From Alphaproteobacteria bacterium (GTDB lineage: Bacteria; Pseudomonadota; Alphaproteobacteria; Micavibrionales; Micavibrionaceae), in the NCBI GenBank assembly GCA_021775915.1, contig JAJFGW010000048.1, positions 1-64,000 on the forward strand: a stretch of DNA of 64,000 nt. Direction: 5' to 3'. The translations under genes were made by a program, and so were the position numbers. Shown one piece after another: positions 35,900 through 43,708 of the stretch. Positions within the stretch are counted from its first letter, which is position 1. Each line of letters starts with the position of its first letter. Below the pieces are notes generated by a model that was given only the letters and a program-made list of their open reading frames with translations, searched no databases and was not told where the DNA came from.

Positions 35900-36538
35900 A
35901 TGAATCCAGCTGACGATAGCAGAAAAGCTAGTATCAAATTAATTACTACTAAAATTTTACGGGATAACGGGCCGTTAGATGCTGCTCGTTATCTAGCACA
36001 ATATCTATTTCGTGGCGTAAAAGAAATAAATGGCACCCCCTATTTCGGGCATCTGACACGTGTGGCCGCAGGAATTGCAGACGAAAAAATCAAACCGGCA
36101 GGTTATTTGCACGATCTGGTTGAAGACATTCTGGGTTGGGATTTCAAGGATCTGGAAGATATTGGTTTTGATAAATTCATAATTGACGCTGTACGCGCTG
36201 TTACAAAAGATGATAGCGCCCCTTACTTTGATGAAATGGTGCGCGTCAGCCTGACCCCGCAAGCCATTCCTCTCAAAAAGAGCGATCTGGAAGATAACAG
36301 CAATTTACTGCGCCTGCCCCGTGTTCCTCAACCACACGACATAGAGCGAAGCCGTAAATATTACCTGTCCTGGCATTACCTCAACGATGTGGAATCGGGA
36401 CAGACCTCTCCCGGCACGCCCTTTGCCACATGGATGAGATCACAGCCAGAAGAAAAACAAGACTGGGGATTGCTGCACAAATATACAGCATCAAACGATT
36501 CTAACAGCCGAAACCCTCCTAATTTTAGGCCTCAGTAA
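35900..36538 (+). CDS. HD-domain hydrolase resembling the SpoT hydrolase fold
   Basis: A 212-residue cytosolic protein whose first 150 residues carry the HD metal-site series in the order of SpoT/Mesh1: FGHLTRVA with His51, AGYLHDLVEDI with His71-Asp72 and Glu75-Asp76, and LKKSDLEDN with Asp129. Small alarmone hydrolases of this type break down (p)ppGpp; the present protein is longer and its last 60 residues look unrelated. Alarmone or another nucleotide is a guess at the substrate. It follows ahcY behind a terminator, and divL starts 48 bp after it. A weak AAGGCG site precedes the ATG. Confidence 0.7.
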   Translation: MNPADDSRKASIKLITTKILRDNGPLDAARYLAQYLFRGVKEINGTPYFGHLTRVAAGIADEKIKPAGYLHDLVEDILGWDFKDLEDIGFDKFIIDAVRAVTKDDSAPYFDEMVRVSLTPQAIPLKKSDLEDNSNLLRLPRVPQPHDIERSRKYYLSWHYLNDVESGQTSPGTPFATWMRSQPEEKQDWGLLHKYTASNDSNSRNPPNFRPQ

Positions 36539-36586
36539 CAGCCTTTCATCTTGTTCTTTATCAGAGCTGGCCTTACACTTTAAACT

Positions 36587-38944
36587 GTGAGCCAAAAGCA
36601 AAAAAAGCCGGGATTATTTCAAACGCTGCCCAATTTATTGAGCGGTCGTGGTGTTCACGCCGAAAAATCACGCCTTGAAGCCTTTCTAGATGCCGTGCCC
36701 GGTGAATATTGCGGCTGGGCACCGGACGGCACCATTGCCTATAGCGAGAATTTTTGTAAATTACTCGGACTTAAAGACATAGGCGAGATCCATGACATTC
36801 AAAATGCCCTGTCCCCCGGCGATGCGGCGGCACTGGAAGGCATGCATATAAGATTGCTGGAAAAGGGTGAGGCTTTCACCTTGAATGTTCGCACCAGCAA
36901 TAAAGAAAAAACGCTCAAACTCTCTGGTTCACGGGGAAAGGACCTGGCGGGGCAAGAGCAATTTGACATTCTATGGCTGGAAGATATTACAGAGGCACAA
37001 ACAAACCAAAAAAAGCTGGAGACCCATCGGGGCGAAATAGAAAGTGAGCGCGATTTATTACAAGCAGCGCTGGACCAGCTTCCTGCACCATTATGGATGC
37101 GCAGCAACCAAACCGACATTACCTGGTGTAACCGCGCCTATGCAAAAATCGTTGATAGCTCTCCAGCCACAGTCATCGCAGAACAACGTGAGCTGGTTTT
37201 CAAAACAACGAAAAAAGCTGGAGAAAAAGAAAAAAAAGAGCCCGGCAAAAAACTGGCGCAGGCGGCTCTGGATAGCAGCCAGACAGAAACGGCCAAAGGC
37301 CATATTATTATGGGCGGCAACCGCCACCTCATGAATATTCATGAGATTCCTTTGCCCTCCGGCAAGACAACATTAGGCATAGCGCATGATATTTCCCGCG
37401 AGGAAGAACTTAAAATAGAGCACAAGCGCTATATGACAGCTAACAATGAATTGCTGGAGCAACTTGGCACAGCAATCGGATTTTTTGATTCTGCCCAAAA
37501 ACTTGAATTTTATAATTCTGCCTTTAGCCAACTCTGGCTTCTGGAAGATGCTTATCTGAACACCAAGCCAAAGCTTGGTGATGTGATGGAAAAATTAAGA
37601 GAATCACGGCGCTTACCGGAACAGGCAGATTTCAGGAAATTCAAACAAAGCTGGACAGGTATGTTTACCAGCCTGATTAATCCACACGATGAGATGCTCT
37701 ATCTGCCAGACGGCAGCGCCCTGCGCATGCTGGTCGTGCCCCATACAATGGGCGGGCTGATGATGACTTTCGAAGACGTCACCAGCCGTCTGGAGCTTGA
37801 GTCTTCCTATAACACCCTCATTGCCGTACAAAAAGAAACGCTGGATAACTTGGCCGAGGGCGTATCGGTCTTTGGCGGGGACGGGTGCCTGAAACTCTGG
37901 AACCCGTCTTTTGCCCGACTCTGGGGATTTAATCCTGAAATACTGGAAGGCAAACCGCATATCAACCACCTTGCCGAAAAAATGAAAGCGCGTTTTACAG
38001 CGCAAAACTGGAAAAAAGCTAAAAACGCCATCATGACCCAGAGCCTTGATCGCAACATTCACGAAGGCAAAATGGAATGCAATGACGGCAGCCTGATTGC
38101 CTACTCAACAGTGCCCCTGCCTGATGGGGGCGTTCTCGTGACCCATGTCGATGTTACCGATAAAATGAAAGTCGAAAAGGCGCTGCGCGAAAAAAATGCG
38201 GCGCTGGAAGAAGCAGAGCGTGTGAAACTCGATTTTCTGGCCAATGTTTCATATCAATTGCGTACGCCGCTTAATGCAATTATGGGCTTTACCGAGATTC
38301 TCGATAATGAATACTTCGGAACCATTAATAAAAAGCAGAAGGAATATACAAAAGGCATGCAGGAGGCCGGAGAACGGCTCTTGAGCCTGATTAATAATAT
38401 CCTTGATCTTTCAACGATCGAAGCAGGCTATATGGAGTTTCAACACGACAAAGTCTCTATTCGCGATATTTTAGAAGATCTTTTTGAACTAACCGCAGAG
38501 TGGGCACGCAATGAACGCCTAACCGTCGAGCTTAAATGTCCTCCAAATATTGGCTCCATCATTGCGGATGAACGCCGCTTAAAACAAGTTCTGCTCAACC
38601 TGATGCGCAACGCCATTACCTTTACCCCTGAAAAAGGCAGTATTACTTTAAAAGCCAGCCGCACCAAAGACCTCATTGCTATAAGCGTTATCGACACCGG
38701 CCCCGGCATTCCCAAGGACGAGCAAACCCGTATTTTTGAGCCCTTTGAACGCATGCACGGCGCCGGACAAGGTGGCGGTGGTGCGGGGCTCGGGCTAACA
38801 CTGGTTAAAAATATCGTGGAGCTGCACGAAGGAACAGTAGAGCTGGAAAGCCTAGAGGGAAAAGGCACCACCGTAACAATCAAATTACCGCTGGAAATGG
38901 CGGCGGCAAGTCCGCAAAAGCAGCCGGCTAAAATCACAGGCTAG
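36587..38944 (+). CDS. divL: DivL-type cell-cycle kinase with Tyr instead of His
   Basis: A 785-residue multi-PAS kinase homologue. Several PAS regions (about 30-135, 150-270, 285-400 and 410-525) precede the HisKA domain, where the H-box is FLANVSYQLRTPLNAIMGF: Tyr556 stands where His would be. This is the hallmark of DivL, which does not autophosphorylate on His but senses DivK and regulates CckA and hence CtrA. The ATPase part is intact (LLNLMRNAITFTP, DTGPGIP, GAGLGLTL). The start is a GTG with no good ribosome site and no membrane helix is evident. The neighbours ahcY and tsaE match divL loci elsewhere. Confidence 0.93.
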   Translation: MSQKQKKPGLFQTLPNLLSGRGVHAEKSRLEAFLDAVPGEYCGWAPDGTIAYSENFCKLLGLKDIGEIHDIQNALSPGDAAALEGMHIRLLEKGEAFTLNVRTSNKEKTLKLSGSRGKDLAGQEQFDILWLEDITEAQTNQKKLETHRGEIESERDLLQAALDQLPAPLWMRSNQTDITWCNRAYAKIVDSSPATVIAEQRELVFKTTKKAGEKEKKEPGKKLAQAALDSSQTETAKGHIIMGGNRHLMNIHEIPLPSGKTTLGIAHDISREEELKIEHKRYMTANNELLEQLGTAIGFFDSAQKLEFYNSAFSQLWLLEDAYLNTKPKLGDVMEKLRESRRLPEQADFRKFKQSWTGMFTSLINPHDEMLYLPDGSALRMLVVPHTMGGLMMTFEDVTSRLELESSYNTLIAVQKETLDNLAEGVSVFGGDGCLKLWNPSFARLWGFNPEILEGKPHINHLAEKMKARFTAQNWKKAKNAIMTQSLDRNIHEGKMECNDGSLIAYSTVPLPDGGVLVTHVDVTDKMKVEKALREKNAALEEAERVKLDFLANVSYQLRTPLNAIMGFTEILDNEYFGTINKKQKEYTKGMQEAGERLLSLINNILDLSTIEAGYMEFQHDKVSIRDILEDLFELTAEWARNERLTVELKCPPNIGSIIADERRLKQVLLNLMRNAITFTPEKGSITLKASRTKDLIAISVIDTGPGIPKDEQTRIFEPFERMHGAGQGGGGAGLGLTLVKNIVELHEGTVELESLEGKGTTVTIKLPLEMAAASPQKQPAKITG

Positions 38945-38954
38945 TTTATAATTC

Positions 38955-39386
38955 CTACAAGCAAGTCGCCCAGGTTTCAGTGCCACCCTCGGACTTGCGG
39001 CGACCATAAATAATGATGTCACCCTCGGTACGAGTTTTACATTTAAAAATCGGGATGAGTGTTTTTAAAACCAGTTCCACTTTTTGATCATCGTAAAACG
39101 GGCCATACGTACAAAACTCAGCCCTCTCCTCTGCCGCAAACCGAAAATTTGATTTATGCCGGGTTTTTATCCCGTCATCGCGAAGAAAGAAATTGGTATG
39201 GATGCTGCCAAAAACCGTATAAGGCGCCTTATTAATCACATTAAAGCACTGCGCCTCACTAATAACCTCACCGAAAGCCTGAGGCGTTGTTGGTTTCGTG
39301 ACCAAAAGCGGGTCATCCTGCGCTAAAGCAGAACAAGCTAAGGTGAGAAAAACCAACAATAGATTCAAAAGAACAAAGTGTTTCAT
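38955..39386 (-). CDS. Small secreted protein, unknown
   Basis: A 143-residue protein with a clear signal peptide (hydrophobic core 5-18, ACSALA, cleavage near 22). The mature part has four Cys (AQCF, EFCTYG, KCKT and the terminal TCL), an even number that fits disulfides in the periplasm. I do not recognise the family. It lies between the convergent divL end and the divergent tsaE operon. Confidence 0.65.
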   Translation of the reverse strand: MKHFVLLNLLLVFLTLACSALAQDDPLLVTKPTTPQAFGEVISEAQCFNVINKAPYTVFGSIHTNFFLRDDGIKTRHKSNFRFAAEERAEFCTYGPFYDDQKVELVLKTLIPIFKCKTRTEGDIIIYGRRKSEGGTETWATCL

Positions 39387-39434
39387 ATCATCATTGTACT
39401 GGATTCAAAGGACTTTTGGCTATAGGAGACTATC

Positions 39435-39497
39435 ATGCAGCGCATAAACGGATTTTTACTTCATATCGCGACTTTGTTGCTTTTGGCTACTTTTTAA
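39435..39497 (+). CDS. Possible 20-residue hydrophobic peptide ahead of tsaE
   Basis: ATG at 39435 after a strong AGGAG site (6-bp spacer) encodes a 20-residue peptide, MQRINGFL... with a hydrophobic second half, ending at 39497. It lies 52 bp before the preferred tsaE start. It could be a tiny membrane peptide, a translated leader or a chance ORF; only the ribosome site supports it. Confidence 0.35.
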   Translation: MQRINGFLLHIATLLLLATF

Positions 39498-39549
39498 AAA
39501 ACCCTAAAAAACAATTGTGCGCAGCGCTATCCTTGTGGTTAATAACACT

Positions 39550-40002
39550 ATGAAATCCTTATCAAAAAATGAGAATGATACGGCAAATATCGCGGCTAAA
39601 ATAGCTGTAAAACTTCAAAGTGGTGATGTTTTATGCTTACGCGGCGATCTCGGAACAGGAAAAACTGTTTTTGCCCGCGCGATGATAAGACATTTATGCG
39701 ACACGCCCGACCTTGATGTACCAAGCCCGACTTTTACCCTTGTGCAAAATTATGAAACAAATAAAAGCACGATATGGCATTTCGATCTCTACCGCATTGA
39801 AGATAAAGAAGAGATATACGAACTAGGCTGGGAAGAAGCCTTAGCAGAAGGCATCACAATAATAGAATGGCCGGAGCGGCTGGAAGGACTTGCGCCACAA
39901 GACCGGCTTGAGTTAATCTTTAATCCCTTAGAGAATGATGAAAATAGCCGCGAAATAACTCTCGTTCCTTACGGAACATGGGAAGAAAGAATAGCCGCGT
40001 GA
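39550..40002 (+). CDS. tsaE: tRNA threonylcarbamoyladenosine ATPase TsaE
   Basis: P-loop ATPase that helps TsaB/TsaD make t6A37 on tRNA. The core is GDLGTGKTVFARA (Walker A), PSPTFTLVQNYE, HFDLYRIEDKEEI, and IIEWPERL. I prefer the ATG at 39550 (MKSLSKNEND), which leaves the standard short head; a GTG at 39517 gives 11 more residues and neither has a good ribosome site. It overlaps the nucleotidyltransferase by 4 bp (GTGA). Confidence 0.93.
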   Translation: MKSLSKNENDTANIAAKIAVKLQSGDVLCLRGDLGTGKTVFARAMIRHLCDTPDLDVPSPTFTLVQNYETNKSTIWHFDLYRIEDKEEIYELGWEEALAEGITIIEWPERLEGLAPQDRLELIFNPLENDENSREITLVPYGTWEERIAA

Positions 40003-40724
40003 GTAAAAAACCCGACCATGCCTTTATTCTGGCCGCAGGCAGAGGTGAACGCCTCAGGCCCTACACCGATCTGCTGCCCAAACCATTGGTAGAAATAAAC
40101 GGCAAGCCCCTTATAGAACACGCCCTTGATCACCTAAAAAAAGCCGAAATCAAAGAGGTTACGGTCAATTTACATTATCTGGCAGATTTACTGGAAACAA
40201 GGCTGGCACTATATAACGGGCCTTCCATTACAGTCTCAAAAGAAATGAAATTGCTCGATACCGGCGGCGGAATTAAAAACGCGCTTAATACGATGGGAGA
40301 AGACCCTTTTTATATTATTAGCGGCGATTCGCTCTGGACTAACGGGCCGGACAAAACGGCCCTGGAACGCATGGCCGCCGCATGGAATCCTGATAAAATG
40401 GATTTGCTACTCTTGCTGCAACCTGTCTCGCGCATGACCACGACACAAGGCGTTGGCGATTATGATCTGGCAGATAACGGAAGCGCTATACGGTCACCCG
40501 ATAAAAAAGGCAGCTATATGTGGACCAGCATCCGTATTTGCAAACCGGAACTTTTTAAAGATACGCCCGATACACCTTTCTCCTTCCTTGAAATCATGGA
40601 CAAAGCCGAGCAAAATGGACGGCTACACGGATTAATTCATGATGCTGACTGGCACCACATCAGCACAGCGGCAGATCTAGAGCGCGTTAATAAAACATTT
40701 GCAGCGTCCCAGAGGGTCGCATGA
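39999..40724 (+). CDS. murU: Sugar-phosphate nucleotidyltransferase, MurU-like
   Basis: A 241-residue NTP-transferase. The N-terminal ILAAGRGERLRPYTDLLPKPL signature and the DTGGGIKNAL segment match the MurU/GMPP group; MurU transfers UMP to MurNAc 1-phosphate in cell-wall recycling. The GTG at 39999 overlaps the tsaE stop by 4 bp and is preferred over an ATG 21 bp earlier. In many alphaproteobacteria the amgK kinase lies between tsaE and this gene; it is missing here, so the MurNAc or other sugar 1-phosphate must come from elsewhere. MurU is the likely but not certain substrate call. Confidence 0.75.
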   Translation: MSKKPDHAFILAAGRGERLRPYTDLLPKPLVEINGKPLIEHALDHLKKAEIKEVTVNLHYLADLLETRLALYNGPSITVSKEMKLLDTGGGIKNALNTMGEDPFYIISGDSLWTNGPDKTALERMAAAWNPDKMDLLLLLQPVSRMTTTQGVGDYDLADNGSAIRSPDKKGSYMWTSIRICKPELFKDTPDTPFSFLEIMDKAEQNGRLHGLIHDADWHHISTAADLERVNKTFAASQRVA

Positions 40725-43708
40725 TTTACAACATACCGGCAGGTATTCCCTTTGCTGCCGCACTGGCGCAAGGCCTGCTTGAACAGGTAAAAACCGACGA
40801 CCATCCTCTGACGCAATACCGTATCCTGCTGCCGACCCGGCGCGCCTGCCGTAATTTACGCGAAAGTTTCCTGCAACTTAGTGGCGGTAAACCACTATTG
40901 CTGCCCCAGCTACAGCCCCTTGGCGATGTTGAGGAAGACGAGCTGGTTTTAGAACTCGCAGGCAAGGAAAATGCCGCGCAGATTTTATCACTACCACCGG
41001 CCATGTCACCGCTACGCCGCCATATCCTACTGGCCCGTGCCATTATGAAGCTGCCTCAATACACACGCGGCCCGGATCAGGATTTTGCACTGGCAGGGTC
41101 TCTGGGCCATTTAATGGACCAGATTTATACAGAAGGTCTGGACTTAAAGCGCCTGCCGGAACTGGTTGAGGATGAAAAGCTAGCGCAGCACTGGCAAATC
41201 ACCGTGAAATTTCTGGAAATTCTAAGTGAACGCTGGCCGGAAATTTTGGCCGAACAAGGCGTTATTGATGCCGCCGACCGGCGCAACCGCCTAATGGAGG
41301 CCCTCACCGCTCACTGGAAAGAACATCCACCGCAAACTCCGATTATCGCCGCTGGCTCTACCGGTTCTATCCCGGCAACGGCCAAGCTCTTGCAAGTCAT
41401 CACCGGACTACCCAAAGGCTTTGTCATCCTGCCCGGTCTTGATGCAAAAATGGATGAACAAAGCTGGGAAACATTGAATGACACCCACCCGCAGGCAACG
41501 CTAAAACAACTTTTAGAGCACATAAACATAAAACGTACAGACGTACAAAACTGGGAACACACCCCCCCGGAATCAAAACAAAGCGATGAACCGCCGGCGT
41601 TGAGCGCAAAAAAACAAGAAAGCCGCAACTGGCTGGCCGGAGAGATGATGCGCCCCGCCGCTACTGCGGATCACTGGCAAAATCTTTCTTTAAACGCAGA
41701 TCAAAAAAATACTTTGGAACAATCACTGCAACAAGTCATGCGCTTTGAATGTGATACAGCGCAAGAAGAAGCCAAGCTTATTGCCCTTTTAATGCGGGAC
41801 ACACTAGAAACACCGGGGCGTACAGCAGCGCTTGTCACGCCAGACCGTATATTAGCGCGCCGCGTTGCCATGATTTGCCAGCGCTGGAACATAGAAATCG
41901 ATGATTCCGGCGGACAAATATTAAACGAAACAGTCCTGGGCAGCTTCTTACGCCTTGCGGCACAAACCGCCCTAACAGATTTGCGCCCCTCTATGCTGGC
42001 CGCGCTGCTTAAACATAAACATTGCTACCTTGGACAACCCACAGGCGCTTTAACCGGTTTAATTGCCCGGCTTGAAATTAATGTTTTACGCGGACAGGCC
42101 CCCGGCAAAGGCTTTCAAGGCCTTTATGGCAGGGCAGAAGAAAAGCAAGCCGAAACGGCTATCATAGGGATTCTGGAAGAACATCTCGCGCCCTTTATGG
42201 CGCTTTGCAAGGGAAAGGCTCAAAATTTCACAACCTTCCTTGATGCCCATATAAAGCTGGTCGAAGACCTTGCTACCACGCCAAACCAAAGCGGAGAAGC
42301 GACCCTCTGGCAGGGCGAAGATGGTGTCGCCGCCGCGCTTTTTCTTGCCGATTTACGCGATCAGGGGGGGACCCTTCCAAACGTAACGGGCGAAGATTAC
42401 CTCGCCATTTTAGAGCAGCTTATGCGTACGATAAGCGTACGTCCCTCTTACGGCACACATCCGCGCCTGTTTATCCTCGGACAGCTAGAGGCGCGTCAAA
42501 TTCAAGCCGATCTGATAATTTTGTCCGGCCTGAACGAAGGAACATGGCCGCCCGATCCCGGCAATGATCCGTGGATGTCACGCCCGATGCGCCAGGATTT
42601 CAACCTTCCTTCGCCTGAACGCAGCATCGGCCTCGCCGCCCATGATTTTGTGCAGGGTTTTTGTAACCCGCATATTGTACTGACCCACGCCCGCCGCGTC
42701 CAAGGCACCCCGGCCGTACCGGCGCGCTGGTTGCAACGTCTTAATACCGTGCTGCAGGCCCTGAACATAAGCGATGATGCTTTTAAAAACGGCGAATATT
42801 TACGTATGGCCCGTGCTCTGGATATGCCGCAAGGGGAAACACAGCCCGCCACCCGTCCGGCACCTTGCCCGCCTGTTTCAAAAAGACCGGACGAGCTTTA
42901 TGTCACCGCCATCGAAAAATGGATGCGCGACCCTTATAGCGTCTATGCGCGTTATATTTTAAAACTCAAAAAACTACCTGATATTGAAAAAAATACAGAT
43001 AACGCGCAGCGCGGTACCATGATGCACGATGTACTGGATCATTTTATCCGAGACTACCCCGATAGCCTGCCACCGGATGCCCACGAACGTCTTATTACGC
43101 TGGGACAGGGCATGCTCGCCAAAGAGCTGGAAGAGCCGCGCCTATGGGGGTTTTGGTGGCCACGCTTTGAACGACTATCCTCGTGGTTTGTAAGCCATGA
43201 GCGACAATGGCGACAGATAGCATCACCGAAAGAAACCGAAATAAGCGGCGCGGCGATCCTTGATATTAACGGTAAGAATTTTACCTTGCGCGCTAAAGCT
43301 GACCGTATAGATGAGAGAGAAGACGGTTTTGCTGTAATTGATTACAAAACCGGCGGCACGGCGACAGTCACGGACATCAATAATGGTTACGCCCCGCAAT
43401 TACCGTTAGAAGCCGTGATTCTACTCGCGGACGGGTTTGCAGGGCTTTCAAGTGATAATGTCTCCTATATGGGATTCTGGAAGATGACGGGCGGGACGAC
43501 CCCCGGGGAAGAAAAACAAATTAAAACTGACCCGGAACAGGCACGTTTAGGGCTTATCAAGCTGGTGCGCTCTTTCCGCGATGAAACAACACCTTATTAC
43601 AGCCTGCCGCGCCCGGACAAAGCGCCGCCCGCCGATTGGCAGGACTACGCCCACCTCGCCCGCGTACAGGAATGGGCGGCCCTTGATGATAGCGAGGAGA
43701 CGGCATAA
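40721..43708 (+). CDS. addB: AddB subunit of the AddAB double-strand break repair helicase-nuclease
   Basis: The 995-residue AddB resects DNA ends together with AddA for RecA loading. It has a degenerate helicase-like core and a C-terminal RecB-type nuclease domain with RGTMMHDVLDHF and FAVIDYKTGGTA carrying the metal-binding Asp and the catalytic Lys. It overlaps murU by 4 bp (ATGA) and addA by 1 bp (TAATG). No four-Cys iron-sulfur motif was noted. Confidence 0.95.
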   Translation: MIYNIPAGIPFAAALAQGLLEQVKTDDHPLTQYRILLPTRRACRNLRESFLQLSGGKPLLLPQLQPLGDVEEDELVLELAGKENAAQILSLPPAMSPLRRHILLARAIMKLPQYTRGPDQDFALAGSLGHLMDQIYTEGLDLKRLPELVEDEKLAQHWQITVKFLEILSERWPEILAEQGVIDAADRRNRLMEALTAHWKEHPPQTPIIAAGSTGSIPATAKLLQVITGLPKGFVILPGLDAKMDEQSWETLNDTHPQATLKQLLEHINIKRTDVQNWEHTPPESKQSDEPPALSAKKQESRNWLAGEMMRPAATADHWQNLSLNADQKNTLEQSLQQVMRFECDTAQEEAKLIALLMRDTLETPGRTAALVTPDRILARRVAMICQRWNIEIDDSGGQILNETVLGSFLRLAAQTALTDLRPSMLAALLKHKHCYLGQPTGALTGLIARLEINVLRGQAPGKGFQGLYGRAEEKQAETAIIGILEEHLAPFMALCKGKAQNFTTFLDAHIKLVEDLATTPNQSGEATLWQGEDGVAAALFLADLRDQGGTLPNVTGEDYLAILEQLMRTISVRPSYGTHPRLFILGQLEARQIQADLIILSGLNEGTWPPDPGNDPWMSRPMRQDFNLPSPERSIGLAAHDFVQGFCNPHIVLTHARRVQGTPAVPARWLQRLNTVLQALNISDDAFKNGEYLRMARALDMPQGETQPATRPAPCPPVSKRPDELYVTAIEKWMRDPYSVYARYILKLKKLPDIEKNTDNAQRGTMMHDVLDHFIRDYPDSLPPDAHERLITLGQGMLAKELEEPRLWGFWWPRFERLSSWFVSHERQWRQIASPKETEISGAAILDINGKNFTLRAKADRIDEREDGFAVIDYKTGGTATVTDINNGYAPQLPLEAVILLADGFAGLSSDNVSYMGFWKMTGGTTPGEEKQIKTDPEQARLGLIKLVRSFRDETTPYYSLPRPDKAPPADWQDYAHLARVQEWAALDDSEETA

